From Nocardioides cremeus (GTDB taxonomy: Bacteria > Actinomycetota > Actinomycetes > Propionibacteriales > Nocardioidaceae): a stretch of 64,000 nucleotides of DNA. The DNA lies in NCBI RefSeq assembly GCF_030518195.1, contig NZ_JAULSC010000016.1:1-64000 (forward strand), written 5' to 3'. Shown here one piece after another: positions 1 through 11,748 of this stretch (position 1 is the stretch's first letter; each line of letters opens with the position of its first letter). A program made the position numbers and the translations under genes. The notes under the pieces are model-generated. The model did not search any database. It worked only from the letters and a program-made list of their open reading frames with translations, and was not told the DNA's origin.

Positions 1-97
1 GGAAACACCCGGTCCCATCCCGAACCCGGAAGTTAAGCCTTTCAGCGCCGATGGTACTGCAACCGAGAGGTTGTGGGAGAGTAGGACGCCGCCGGAC
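1..97 (+). rRNA. rrf: 5S ribosomal RNA, 3' portion (5' end outside window)
   Basis: The window opens inside a 5S rRNA. The conserved actinobacterial stretch with CCCGAACCCGGAAGTTAAGC lies near positions 20-40, and the gene ends in GTAGGACGCCGCCGGAC. About the first 20 nt of the molecule are missing. A complete rrn operon presumably lies immediately upstream. The exact 3' end is uncertain by a nucleotide or two. Confidence 0.93.
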
Positions 98-644
98 AAT
101 TCTTCGCAGCAGCCCCACCGCCCCGCGGTGGGGCTGCTGTCATTTCCAGACAGTATCCGTGTCTCCTCCAGCCCACCGAGGACGTCTGCGGGACACACTG
201 TCGGCATCCGGACGCGGTCGTGATCCGAGCCTGGAAGGCTGCCGGACTCCCGACGGAGCAGTAGCTGCGGTCGTATCCCGGGGTGCCCGGACGGCAGTAC
301 GACTGCTCGGCGGCCCAGGTCGAGCCGGCGAAGACCAGCACGGATGTCGCCAACAGGGCCACGCCCGCGACCGCGAGAGTGCCGGGGCGTTCGCGGAGGC
401 GCCGTCGCAGCAGGGCTGCGACACCGGCGCCGACCAGCACCCACTGGGTGAGGCCGCCGACGTTGATCCAGCGACCGCTCGTGGCGCACGGTGCGCAGCC
501 CGTGGGGGAGCAGCTGTAGTCGTTGGTGCAGGCGGTCATGGTCCCGAACCCCACCGCGAACCACCCCAGCGAGCCCAGGAGCAGGGACGTGGCGATGGCG
601 ACCGAGACCAGGAGCATGCCGGCGACGGTGGGCTTCGAGGTCAT
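42..644 (-). CDS. putative small membrane protein, 3' end doubtful
   Basis: I do not recognise this gene. From ATG at 644 the first 145 or so codons read like a real membrane protein: a hydrophobic helix at about residues 9-32, a Cys-rich linker (ACTNDYSCSPTGCAPC), and two further hydrophobic stretches near residues 65-80 and 92-110. After that the frame stays open through the rRNA terminator and into the complement of the 5S gene, and no natural protein should do that. The true stop may have been lost by a frameshift, or the whole frame may be fortuitous. The amino-terminal composition is the only support. Confidence 0.35.
   Translation of the reverse strand: MTSKPTVAGMLLVSVAIATSLLLGSLGWFAVGFGTMTACTNDYSCSPTGCAPCATSGRWINVGGLTQWVLVGAGVAALLRRRLRERPGTLAVAGVALLATSVLVFAGSTWAAEQSYCRPGTPGYDRSYCSVGSPAAFQARITTASGCRQCVPQTSSVGWRRHGYCLEMTAAPPRGGGAAAKNCPAASYSPTTSRLQYHRR
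108..138 (+). terminator. rRNA operon terminator hairpin
   Basis: A perfect 13-bp stem (AGCAGCCCCACCG pairing with CGGTGGGGCTGCT) with a 5-nt loop starts about 10 nt after the 5S end, and a short T-containing stretch follows. It is the expected terminator of the rrn operon. Confidence 0.85.
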
Positions 645-827
645 CACCGCAGTCTCGTCGGCCGGCCCTGCCGAGGGATGCGTACGGATGCTCAGGTCCT
701 CCCAGCGAGCGTCCGGCCCGGTCGGTGCGCACAGGAGGGTCGCCGGCGCTGCTTCTCCACAGGGTCTGGGTCGGGGCTCCCATGCCGGGCGGGTGCTCGT
801 CAGCCTGGGGACCAGGAGGTGGTGCGG

Positions 828-1202
828 ATGCCCACGACGGAGCAGGCAGAGGATCGCGAGGCGATCAACGAGGTGCGGCTGCAGGGCCGGCTCGCGCAGG
901 ACCCGCAGCTGCGCGAGCTGCCCAGCGGCGACGAGCTGTGGACCTTCCGGGTCGTCGTCGGTCGCCCACCTCGGCCGGCGCAGACCGACGGTCGCGGTCC
1001 GCGAGGCACCGTGGACGCGATCGAGTGCGCGGTGTGGGACGCACGGGTGCGTCGCAGCGTGGAGCGCTGGCACGCCGGTGACGTGGTGGCGGTCGAGGGA
1101 TCGGTGCGCCGACGGTTCTTCCGCAGCGGCGCCGGCACCGCCTCCAGGGTGGAGATCGAGGTCAGGTCCGGTCGTCGACTCCGTCGTGCACCGGGCGCAT
1201 GA
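828..1202 (+). CDS. single-stranded DNA-binding protein (SSB-like OB fold)
   Basis: This 124-aa protein has the pattern of a short SSB. NEVRLQGRLAQDPQLRELPSG and TFRVVVGRP are followed by a charged loop, IECAVWDARVRRSVERWHAGD and VAVEGSVRRRFFR, which correspond to the OB-fold strands. It lacks the long acidic C-terminal tail of replicative SSB, so it is probably an accessory paralogue binding ssDNA in repair or recombination rather than the essential Ssb. I chose the ATG at 828 because AGGAGG lies 8 nt upstream; an in-frame GTG six bases earlier is too close to that site. Its 3' end overlaps the convergent DUF1015 gene by 41 bp. Confidence 0.85.
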   Translation: MPTTEQAEDREAINEVRLQGRLAQDPQLRELPSGDELWTFRVVVGRPPRPAQTDGRGPRGTVDAIECAVWDARVRRSVERWHAGDVVAVEGSVRRRFFRSGAGTASRVEIEVRSGRRLRRAPGA

Positions 1203-2307
1203 GCACGCCCACGCTGGGCTTGGGCTGGAACGACGTGGCCTTCTCGGGCAGCAACCGGCCGGTGCGCAGCACGCGCATCACCTCGTCGAGCTCGAGTGCC
1301 GGCAGCAGGACGGCCGTCCCGACGCCGTTGTCGGCCCCTGACAGCGCCTGGTCGGCGGTGTGCAGGTGGTCGATGCCCGGGCCGGGCAGCCCGGCGCCGG
1401 CCAGTGCCGGCACCAGGTCGTGGTGCAGCAGCTCGACGGGCAACCGGTCGTCCGGCACCTGGATCCAGGCGGCGTCGCGCTGGTCGGCCACCACGAGCAC
1501 CTGCCGGTCGAGCGCCTCGAGCGCCTGGGCGCGACTGCCGGTGCGCACCTCGAGCCCGACGGCGCGGGCTCGTTCCACCACGCTCGCGACCCGGGCGCCG
1601 CGCAGCAGCCGGTGGATGGCACCCAGGAACAACGGGGTGTCGTCGTGGTCGATGAGCATCGCCAGCCCCCGGCCCCACGGCCCGTCCGCCCCGTGCTCGG
1701 CGCACAGCCGCAGGTAGGCGGCGTAGCGGTGGTGCCCGTCGGCGATCAGCGCCTGGGTGCCGGACAGACGCTCGGCGAGCTCCGCGGCGGTGTCGGGGTC
1801 GGTCACCGCCCAGGCCCGGTGCTGCTGGCCGCTGGGGTCGTCGACCTCGAGGTCCGGCTCGCCCGCGACGACCCGGTCGACCAGGGAGCGCAGCTGCGGG
1901 CTGGCCCGGTGCGCCAGCAGGATCGCCGCCGGCTGCAGCTGCATCTGGTGTATCCGCCGCTCCAGCTCGTCGACCTGCGCAGGGAGCACCCGCTCGTGGG
2001 GCAGCACGGCACGCGTCGTGCCCGGGCCCGCGGGGTGCGACAGGTCGAGCGCACCCACCACGCCCCGCACGGTCATCCCGCGCGCCGTGTACTCGTGCAC
2101 CCAGACCGCGGGCACGTCCTCCTGGACCGCAAGGCCCTCGCGCAGCCAGCCGGCCAGGCGCCGCGGCACCCGCTCGTGCGGCGACGCGAAGGCCCGGGCC
2201 CCCGCCGCGCTGCCGACCCGGTCGGCCGCCAGGTGCAGCGCCCGGAAGGGGTGCAGCACCACGGGTCCGGCGAGGGCGGGCGGGCAGACCACAGCGCTCT
2301 CGTCCAT
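1162..2307 (-). CDS. DUF1015 family protein
   Basis: This 381-aa protein belongs to the DUF1015 family. It carries the family hallmark IADGHHRYAAYLRL at about residue 217 and a C-terminal LLPEKATSFQPKPSVGVLMRP. The biochemical role of the family is not established; related proteins often lie near serine-biosynthesis genes, and the HGHHR-like centre suggests a hydrolase or binding site. The gene is divergent from the HAD phosphatase. On its own strand TACGAT (2319-2314) lies six bases before the ATG, so the mRNA is probably leaderless. The 3' end overlaps the SSB gene by 41 bp. Confidence 0.88.
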   Translation of the reverse strand: MDESAVVCPPALAGPVVLHPFRALHLAADRVGSAAGARAFASPHERVPRRLAGWLREGLAVQEDVPAVWVHEYTARGMTVRGVVGALDLSHPAGPGTTRAVLPHERVLPAQVDELERRIHQMQLQPAAILLAHRASPQLRSLVDRVVAGEPDLEVDDPSGQQHRAWAVTDPDTAAELAERLSGTQALIADGHHRYAAYLRLCAEHGADGPWGRGLAMLIDHDDTPLFLGAIHRLLRGARVASVVERARAVGLEVRTGSRAQALEALDRQVLVVADQRDAAWIQVPDDRLPVELLHHDLVPALAGAGLPGPGIDHLHTADQALSGADNGVGTAVLLPALELDEVMRVLRTGRLLPEKATSFQPKPSVGVLMRPVHDGVDDRT

Positions 2308-2313
2308 CGGTGC

Positions 2314-2319
2314 ATCGTA
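2314..2319 (-). promoter_or_regulatory. -10 element TACGAT of the DUF1015 gene (leaderless)
   Basis: Read on the minus strand, TACGAT is separated from the ATG at 2307 by six bases, so transcription would start at or next to the start codon. No Shine-Dalgarno sequence is visible. The spacing matches the other leaderless candidates in this window. Confidence 0.5.
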
Positions 2320-2355
2320 GGGTGCGGTCCGAACCACGACGGGGAGGGGACACGC

Positions 2356-3366
2356 GTGCTGCGTGGGACGAGCCAGGCACTGACCGATCACCACGACCTG
2401 GCGATGCTCGACCTCGACGGCGTCGTGTACGTCGACGGCGAGGCCGTGCCGCGTGCCGCCGAGGCGATCTCGAGCGCCCGTGAGGCGGGGTTGCGGGTCG
2501 CCTTCATCACCAACAACGCCTCGCGCACGCCCACGACCGTGGCCGAGCACCTCTGCCGGCTCGGGGTGCAGGCCGACGCCGCCGACGTCGTCACCTCGGC
2601 ACAGGCCGCCGCCCGGGTCCTCATCAAGGAGCTCGGGGAGGGCGCCCGGGTCGTGCTCCTCGGCGCCGAGGGACTCCTGGAGGCAGTGCGCTCGGTGGGC
2701 CTCGAACCGGTCGGGGTCGAGGACGAGGCCGAGGCCGTCGTCACCGGCTACGGCCCCGACGTGCTGTGGCGCGACGTGATGCGCGCCGCCGTGCGGATCC
2801 GCGAGGGCCTGTGGTGGGTGGCCAGCAACACCGACCAGTCCATCCCCACGTCGTACGGCGTCGCGCCGGGGCACGGTGTGCTCGTCGAGACGCTGCAGCG
2901 CTTCAGCGGCGTGGACCCGGTCGTCGCCGGCAAGCCGGCCCGGCCGCTGCTCGACGAGACCGTGCGCCGGGTCGGGGGAGAGCGCCCGCTGATGGTGGGC
3001 GACCGGCTCGACACCGACATCGAGGGAGCCGTCGTCTCGGACATCGCGGCGCTGCTGGTGCTCACGGGCGTCACCGACCTCGCAGCCCTGCTGGCGGCGC
3101 GCCCGCAGGAGCGGCCGACGTACCTGCACCTCGATCTGCGCGGGCTCCTCGAGGCGCACCCCGAGGTGGTCGCCGACGGTGCCGGCGCGACCTGCGGAGG
3201 CTGGACCGCCCGGGTCGACGACGGCCTGCTGTCGGTGCACGGGGAGGGTGACGAGACCGACTGGTGGCGCGCCGTCGCCGTCGCCGGCTGGGCCCACCTC
3301 GACGCCACCGGTGACGCCGCGTCGACCGGCGACCTCGTCGGGCCGCCGACCCCGGTCGCGCGGTAG
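2356..3366 (+). CDS. HAD-IIA family phosphatase (NagD / p-nitrophenylphosphatase type)
   Basis: This is a 336-aa HAD-superfamily hydrolase. Motif I is AMLDLDGVVYVDG (both catalytic aspartates, residues about 16-20), motif II is ITNNASRTP, the conserved lysine is in AGKPARPLLDE, and motif IV is MVGDRLDTDIEGA. The C2-type cap sits between motifs II and III, as in NagD and phosphoglycolate phosphatases. It probably dephosphorylates a small metabolite, but the substrate cannot be read from sequence. A C-terminal extension of about 75 residues (GGWTARVDDGLLSVHGEG) is seen in actinobacterial members. The start is taken as the GTG at 2356. It heads the tlyA-nadK-recN run. Confidence 0.88.
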   Translation: MLRGTSQALTDHHDLAMLDLDGVVYVDGEAVPRAAEAISSAREAGLRVAFITNNASRTPTTVAEHLCRLGVQADAADVVTSAQAAARVLIKELGEGARVVLLGAEGLLEAVRSVGLEPVGVEDEAEAVVTGYGPDVLWRDVMRAAVRIREGLWWVASNTDQSIPTSYGVAPGHGVLVETLQRFSGVDPVVAGKPARPLLDETVRRVGGERPLMVGDRLDTDIEGAVVSDIAALLVLTGVTDLAALLAARPQERPTYLHLDLRGLLEAHPEVVADGAGATCGGWTARVDDGLLSVHGEGDETDWWRAVAVAGWAHLDATGDAASTGDLVGPPTPVAR

Positions 3367-3369
3367 CCT
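3364..3369 (+). promoter_or_regulatory. -10 element TAGCCT before the 65-aa gene
   Basis: TAGCCT ends seven bases before the ATG at 3377 and overlaps the stop of the HAD gene. The distance fits a leaderless internal promoter for the tlyA operon. Confidence 0.5.
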
Positions 3370-3376
3370 CGCCGCC

Positions 3377-3577
3377 ATGGACGAGCAGCACCCCGCGGCC
3401 CCCGAGGGGCCCCGCACCGGCGTCGCCACCGTCGACGCGGTGACGGCCTCGATCGAGGCACTGCACGACCGCCCGGTCGCCGAGCACGCGGCGGTCTTCG
3501 AGGCCGCCCACGACGCGCTGCGCCGGGCCCTCGACAGCGATCCCGACGCGGGTGCGACCACCCCGCTCGAGGACTGA
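3377..3577 (+). CDS. small conserved protein of the tlyA operon
   Basis: This 66-codon gene encodes a small acidic protein with a single amphipathic helical core (VDAVTASIEALHDRPVAEHAAVFEAAHDALRRAL). A small frame of this kind sits immediately before tlyA in many actinobacteria. No function is known to me. It ends 4 bp before the GTG start of tlyA, so the two are probably translated together. Confidence 0.75.
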   Translation: MDEQHPAAPEGPRTGVATVDAVTASIEALHDRPVAEHAAVFEAAHDALRRALDSDPDAGATTPLED

Positions 3578-3581
3578 GCCG

Positions 3582-4421
3582 GTGCCGCCTCGTCGCCTGC
3601 GCCTCGACGCCGAGCTGGTCCGCCGCGGTCTGGCGCGCTCGCGCGAGCACGCCTCCGAGCTGGTCGCCCAGGGCCGGGTGAAGGTCTCCGGCGCCGTGGC
3701 CTCCAAGCCCGCGACCGGCGTGACCACCGACGTGGCCATCCTGGTCACCGAGGTCGACGGGGTGCCCGACTTCGTCTCCCGCGGCGGGCACAAGCTCAGC
3801 GGGGCGCTGGCCGCCTTCGGCCCGCACGGCTTCTCGGTCTCCGGTCGGCGCTGCCTCGATGCCGGGGCGTCCACCGGCGGCTTCACCGACGTGCTGCTGC
3901 GCGCCGGTGCCGCGGAGGTGGTGGCCGTCGACGTCGGCTACGGCCAGCTGGCCTGGTCGCTGCGCCAGGACGAGCGGGTGCGCGTGCACGACCGGACGAA
4001 CATCCGCGAGCTGACCCCGGAGCTGGTCGGTGGCCCGGTCGAGGTGGTGGTCGGCGACCTCTCCTTCATCTCCCTGGTGCTCGTGCTCGACGCGGTGCTC
4101 TCGGTCTGCGCCGACGACGCCGACCTGGCGCTGATGGTCAAGCCGCAGTTCGAGGTCGGCAAGGACCGTGTCGGCAAGGGCGGGGTGGTGCGCGACCTCG
4201 ACCTGCGCGCCGAGGCGGTGACCACCGTGGCCGCCGCCGCCGCGCAGCGCGGCTGGGGAGCGGTGATGGCGACCACCAGCCCGCTGCCCGGCCCCTCGGG
4301 CAACGTGGAGTTCTTCCTGTGGCTGCGGCGCGGCCCCGCGCACATCGACGCCGACGACCTCGCCCGCCTCGTGCGGGGCGAGGACCCGGTGGGGGAGCCG
4401 GGTGAGAGGGTGGAGCGGTGA
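3582..4421 (+). CDS. tlyA: TlyA family rRNA 2'-O-methyltransferase (hemolysin A homologue)
   Basis: This is a 279-aa protein with an N-terminal S4 RNA-binding domain (RRLRLDAELVRRGLARSREH then LVAQGRVKVSG) and a C-terminal FtsJ-like SAM-binding domain. The SAM-site signature is CLDAGASTGGFTDVLLRAGA. The catalytic K-D-K-E set of 2'-O-methyltransferases fits the lysine in RGGHKLSG, the aspartate in VVVGDLSF, the lysine in MVKPQFEVGKD and the glutamate in NVEFFLW. In mycobacteria TlyA methylates 16S and 23S rRNA and confers capreomycin susceptibility. The start is the GTG at 3582, 4 bp after the previous stop, and the gene overlaps nadK. Confidence 0.93.
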   Translation: MPPRRLRLDAELVRRGLARSREHASELVAQGRVKVSGAVASKPATGVTTDVAILVTEVDGVPDFVSRGGHKLSGALAAFGPHGFSVSGRRCLDAGASTGGFTDVLLRAGAAEVVAVDVGYGQLAWSLRQDERVRVHDRTNIRELTPELVGGPVEVVVGDLSFISLVLVLDAVLSVCADDADLALMVKPQFEVGKDRVGKGGVVRDLDLRAEAVTTVAAAAAQRGWGAVMATTSPLPGPSGNVEFFLWLRRGPAHIDADDLARLVRGEDPVGEPGERVER

Positions 4422-5391
4422 TCCAGACCAGCCCCCCACCGTCGCCCGACGCCACTGCCGCCACCGACGGTGCCCGGCCGGTGCGCCGGGTGCTGATGCT
4501 GACCCACACCGGTCGCGAGGAGGCCCGCAGCGCCGCCCGCGAGGTCGCCGCCGCGCTGGCCGGGCACGGGATGGTCGTGCGGATGATCGCCCGCGAGGCC
4601 CTCGACCTGGCCATGACCGTCGACGTCGAGACCACCGAGGACGAGTCGGGCGCCAGCGCCGGCTGCGAGCTCACGCTGGTCATCGGTGGCGACGGCACCA
4701 TCCTGCGCGCCGCCGAGATCACCCGCGACTCCGGCACCCCGGTGCTGGGCGTCAACCTCGGCCACGTCGGCTTCCTCGCCGAGGCCGAGCACGACGACCT
4801 CGCCTCGGTCATCGACGCGGTGGTCGCCCGCCGCTACACCGTCGAGGACCGGATGAGCATCGACGTGCGGGTGCTGCGCGACGGTGAGGTCGTCACCTCG
4901 ACCTTCGCGCTCAACGAGGCGAGCGTCGAGAAGGCGGCCCGCGAGCGGATGCTCGAGGTCGTCGTCGAGGTCGACGGCCGCCCGCTCTCGCGCTGGGGCT
5001 GCGACGGCGTGGTCTGCGCCACCCCGACCGGTTCGACCGCCTACAACTTCTCCGCCGGCGGTCCCGTGGTCTGGCCCGGCGTCGAGGCGCTGCTGATGGT
5101 CCCCATCAGCGCCCACGCCCTCTTCGCACGCCCCCTGGTGGTGGCGCCCACCTCGGTGCTGGCCGTCGAGGTGCTGGCCCGCACCGACTCCGCCGGTGTG
5201 CTGTGGTGCGACGGCCGGCGCGCCGTCGACCTGCCGCCCGGCGCACGGATCGAGGTGCGCCGCGGCGAACGACCGGTCCGGCTGGCCCGGTTGCACGAGG
5301 CACCCTTCACCGACCGGCTGGTGGCCAAGTTCGGGCTGCCCGTCGAGGGCTGGCGCGGCTCGGCGGAACGACGACGCCGGGGGCAGCACGC

Positions 5392-5395
<4 letters not shown>
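4418..5395 (+). CDS. nadK: NAD kinase
   Basis: This 325-aa ATP-NAD kinase phosphorylates NAD to NADP. Visible motifs are VIGGDGTILRAAE (the GGDG nucleotide-binding loop), GVNLGHVGFLAE, the substrate-binding ALNEASVEKAARERM, and CATPTGSTAYNFSAGGPVVWP. The first 22 residues are a poorly conserved extension. It starts at a GTG overlapping the tlyA stop (GTGA), and its own stop overlaps recN, so tlyA, nadK and recN are one translational unit, as in mycobacteria. Confidence 0.95.
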
Positions 5396-7152
<1,757 letters not shown>

Positions 7153-7181
7153 CGACAGCGACCCGTGCCGGGTGTGCGCGG

Positions 7182-7709
7182 TCAGCGAGTGGTGACGACG
7201 ACGGTGCCGACGGCCTTGTCGTGCCACCCCTGCCGGTGGGGGTCCTGGGCGAGAAGGACGGCGTTGATGATCTGCGGCACGTAGCAGAAGAGGTTGAAGA
7301 CCCACAGCAGGCCCTGGCGCCCCAGCGCCCTGCTCCAGCCGGGGACCTCGGAGTCGTCGATGCGGACGACCTTGGTGCCGAGGAGCCGCTTGGCGAGGGT
7401 CTGCCCGGCGAGGGCTGTGGGGGCCACGTAGTAGGCAGCCCAGACGGTGAGGCCGAGCAGGGTCGCGACGACGAACGTGTCGGCCGGGAAGGTCACGACG
7501 AGGGCGAGGATGCCCACGACCACGGCGTCGATGACGAACCCGGCGATGCGGACCCCGGTGGAGGCGACCTCGTGGCTCGTCCCGGTCGGGGACCGGGGTG
7601 GGCCGACGGGGCCGCCGTAGCCCTGGAAGGGCTGGTTGAGCCTGGGCGGGTAGCCCTGGTCCCGGTAGCCGTCGGGGTCCTGGGGGAAGTGGTCAGAAGG
7701 ATGGCTCAC
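7182..7709 (-). CDS. RDD family membrane protein
   Basis: This 175-aa protein has a proline- and glycine-rich cytoplasmic N-terminus (about 45 residues) followed by an RDD domain. TGVRIAGFVIDAVVVGILALVV carries the Arg and Asp of the family, a second hydrophobic segment lies near residues 80-100, and GQTLAKRLLGTKVVR precedes a third segment (GLLWVFNLFCYVPQIINAVLL). The role of RDD proteins is largely unknown; some are ion antiporters. It converges on recN with a 29-bp gap and diverges from steA. The start is a GTG at 7709 with GGAAG upstream. Confidence 0.85.
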   Translation of the reverse strand: MSHPSDHFPQDPDGYRDQGYPPRLNQPFQGYGGPVGPPRSPTGTSHEVASTGVRIAGFVIDAVVVGILALVVTFPADTFVVATLLGLTVWAAYYVAPTALAGQTLAKRLLGTKVVRIDDSEVPGWSRALGRQGLLWVFNLFCYVPQIINAVLLAQDPHRQGWHDKAVGTVVVTTR

Positions 7710-7795
7710 GGGCTCTTCCGTCGGTGGGGGCAGGACTGGTGGGCGGGACTGGGCGGGGTGACGACGAGGTGGACGCTAACGCAGGTCGGGACCAC

Positions 7796-7823
7796 GACCT
7801 CTGAGACTCGGGTCACAGAGGTC
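7796..7823. promoter_or_regulatory. perfect 8-bp inverted repeat in the RDD / steA divergent region
   Basis: GACCTCTG (7796-7803) and CAGAGGTC (7816-7823) form a perfect inverted repeat separated by 12 bp. It lies between two divergent start codons (7709 minus, 7885 plus) with no T run, so it is more likely an operator than a terminator. The binding protein is unknown. Confidence 0.4.
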
Positions 7824-7884
7824 GGCGACGACACGGCGCACACCTTCCATGGAGCGCCCTGGGGCGGTGCGACAGTGGAGGGAC

Positions 7885-9084
7885 ATGAAGCTCTCGACCC
7901 GCCGCCGTCCCGCCCCCGCGCTGCCCGGCCTGACCGCCACCGCACGCGTGGAGCGCCGCCCCCGCACCCTGCTGTCCCGCCTGCGCCCCGGCGACGTGGC
8001 GGTCGTCGACCACAGCGACCTGGACCGCGCGACCGCCCAGTCGCTCGTCGACGCCGGGGTCGTCGCGGTCGTCAACGCCGCCCCGATGCTCTCGGGCCGC
8101 TACCCCGCCCAGGGCCCCGGGCTGCTGGCCAGCCACGGCGTGCTGCTGCTCGACCGGGTCGGCGCAGCGGCCGGCGGGGTCGAGGACGGCAGCAGCGTGC
8201 GCCTCCACGACGGCGTGCTGCACCTCGACGACGGGCGTGCCCTCGAGGGGCGCCTGCTCGAGGCGGCCGACCTCGAGGAGGAGACCACCCGCGCCCGGCT
8301 GGGCCTGGCCTCCCAGCTCGAGACGCTGACCCACAACGCCGCCGAGCTGCTGCGCCGCGAGGAGGAGCTGCTGCTGCACGGGCGCGGCCTGCCCACGCTG
8401 GCGACCAGCTTCGAGGGACGCGCCGCGGTCGTCGCGGTCGAGGGCCCCGAGCTGGCTGCCGAGCTGGCGCTGGTGACGCCCTACGTGCGCGAGCAGCACC
8501 CCGTCGTGATCGCCGTGCACCACGCCGCCGACCGGCTCGTGGCCGCCGGCCTGCGCCCCGACGTCGTGGTCGTCGACGGGCGCAGCGACCTCGAGCCGCC
8601 GCGCGCCGCGACGCTCAACGCGGCCGCCGACGTCGTGGTGGTCGTGGCCCCCGGCGCGGGGCACGGCCTGACCGCGGCGGTCGAGCGGACGGGGGTGCGG
8701 GCCGCGACGCTGAGCACCACCGCCACCGCCGAGGACGCCGCCCTGCTGCTGGCCAAGGCGGGGGAGTCCACCCCGGTCATCGGGGTGGGGCTGCACGCCG
8801 ACCTCGAGGACTTCCTCGACCGCGACCGCGGCGGCGTGGCCAGCACCTACCTGACCCGGCTGGCCCTGGGCCCGCGCCTGGTCGACGCCACGGCCGTGCC
8901 GTTGCTCTACACCGGGCGGGTCCGGCCCCGTCACCTCTACGTCGTGATGCTCGCCGGCCTGGTGGCGCTGCTCTGCGCCCTGGCCGTCACCCCCGTGGGC
9001 CAGGAGTGGGCCACGCTGTGGGGCGAGCGCCTCAGCGGCTGGGTCGACGCCCTGACCGACCGACTCCCTGAACTCTCGAGGTAG
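7885..9084 (+). CDS. steA: SteA-like putative cytokinetic ring protein
   Basis: This 399-aa protein matches the actinobacterial SteA family (Rv1697-like). A thiamine-pyrophosphokinase-like fold is recognisable in the middle (HAADRLVAAGLRPDVVVVDGRSDL), and there is one C-terminal transmembrane segment at about residues 353-373 (HLYVVMLAGLVALLCALAVTPVG). In corynebacteria SteA and SteB cooperate in peptidoglycan hydrolysis during cell separation. The next gene is the SteB-type partner, 4 bp downstream. I chose the ATG at 7885 because of GGAGGGAC just before it. Confidence 0.85.
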   Translation: MKLSTRRRPAPALPGLTATARVERRPRTLLSRLRPGDVAVVDHSDLDRATAQSLVDAGVVAVVNAAPMLSGRYPAQGPGLLASHGVLLLDRVGAAAGGVEDGSSVRLHDGVLHLDDGRALEGRLLEAADLEEETTRARLGLASQLETLTHNAAELLRREEELLLHGRGLPTLATSFEGRAAVVAVEGPELAAELALVTPYVREQHPVVIAVHHAADRLVAAGLRPDVVVVDGRSDLEPPRAATLNAAADVVVVVAPGAGHGLTAAVERTGVRAATLSTTATAEDAALLLAKAGESTPVIGVGLHADLEDFLDRDRGGVASTYLTRLALGPRLVDATAVPLLYTGRVRPRHLYVVMLAGLVALLCALAVTPVGQEWATLWGERLSGWVDALTDRLPELSR

Positions 9085-9088
9085 CCCC

Positions 9089-9967
9089 GTGATCACCTAC
9101 CGCCACCACGTCGTCTCGCTCGTCGCCGTCTTCCTGGCCCTCGCGGTCGGGGTCGTGCTCGGCGGGGGGCCACTGGCCGACGCCGACGAGGGTGCCGGCG
9201 AGCAGGCCCCCACGGCCTCCGCCGACGCCGCCCAGGACGCCCGGGGCCAGTACGCCGACGCCTTCGCCGCCGCGAGCTCCTCCCGGCTGCTCGAGGACGG
9301 CCTGGAGGGCCGCTCGGTGGCGCTCGTCGGCGTCGGCGGCCCCGACGACGAGGTCCTCGGCGCGCTGACCGCCCACGTGGAGGAGGCCGGGGGCGAGGTG
9401 GCCGCGCGCTACGAGCTGCTCGACCGGCTGGTCGGCGGCTCGTCGACCTCGCTGGTCGACACCCTGGGCCAGCGCCTGGCCGAGGAGGTCGACGACGGGG
9501 CGATCGACCCCGACGCGCCGGCGTACGACCGGCTGGGCCAGCTGCTGGGGCTCGCGCTCGCCACCTCGGCCCCCGACGGCACCCCGGCGGGCGGCAACGC
9601 CCGCACGGTGCGCCAGGGCCTCGCCGGGGCCGACCTGCTGGCCACCAGCGACGCCGACGCCGCCCGGGCGCCGCTGGTGCTGCTGGTGCTGGGCGAGGAC
9701 ACCGACCCCGACGTGCTGACCGGGCTGGCCTCCGGGCTGGCCACCGTCGCCGGCGGCACCGTGCTGGCCGCAGGCTCGGAGTCGGCCCAGGACGGCACCC
9801 TGGGCGCGGTCCGCGAGGCCGGCACCCCCGGCGGCGTGGTCACCGTCGACGGGGTCGAGAGCCCCGCGGGCCAGGTCACCGCCGCGCTCGCGCTGCTGGT
9901 CGCCGGCAGCGGTGCCGGGGGCGACTACGGGCCCGCGGGCCCCGACGGCGCCGTCCCGCTCACCTGA
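9089..9967 (+). CDS. steB: SteB / MctB-like protein (copper transporter family)
   Basis: This 292-aa protein begins with a single hydrophobic anchor (HHVVSLVAVFLALAVGVVLGGG, residues about 6-27) followed by an extracytoplasmic, alanine-rich domain. The family is annotated as copper transporter MctB from the mycobacterial Rv1698 homologue, and as SteB in corynebacteria because it works with SteA. The pairing with steA here, with a 4-bp gap, favours the cell-separation role; copper export is the alternative. The start is a GTG. Confidence 0.82.
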   Translation: MITYRHHVVSLVAVFLALAVGVVLGGGPLADADEGAGEQAPTASADAAQDARGQYADAFAAASSSRLLEDGLEGRSVALVGVGGPDDEVLGALTAHVEEAGGEVAARYELLDRLVGGSSTSLVDTLGQRLAEEVDDGAIDPDAPAYDRLGQLLGLALATSAPDGTPAGGNARTVRQGLAGADLLATSDADAARAPLVLLVLGEDTDPDVLTGLASGLATVAGGTVLAAGSESAQDGTLGAVREAGTPGGVVTVDGVESPAGQVTAALALLVAGSGAGGDYGPAGPDGAVPLT

Positions 9968-11719
<1,752 letters not shown>

Positions 11720-11735
11720 GACGCGTGCTGCCCGG

Positions 11736-11741
11736 TAGCGT
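11736..11741 (+). promoter_or_regulatory. -10 element TAGCGT of the Nudix gene
   Basis: TAGCGT ends seven bases before the ATG at 11749, in the 29-bp gap after pyrG. It is a leaderless-promoter candidate. Confidence 0.45.
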
Positions 11742-11748
11742 CGAGACC

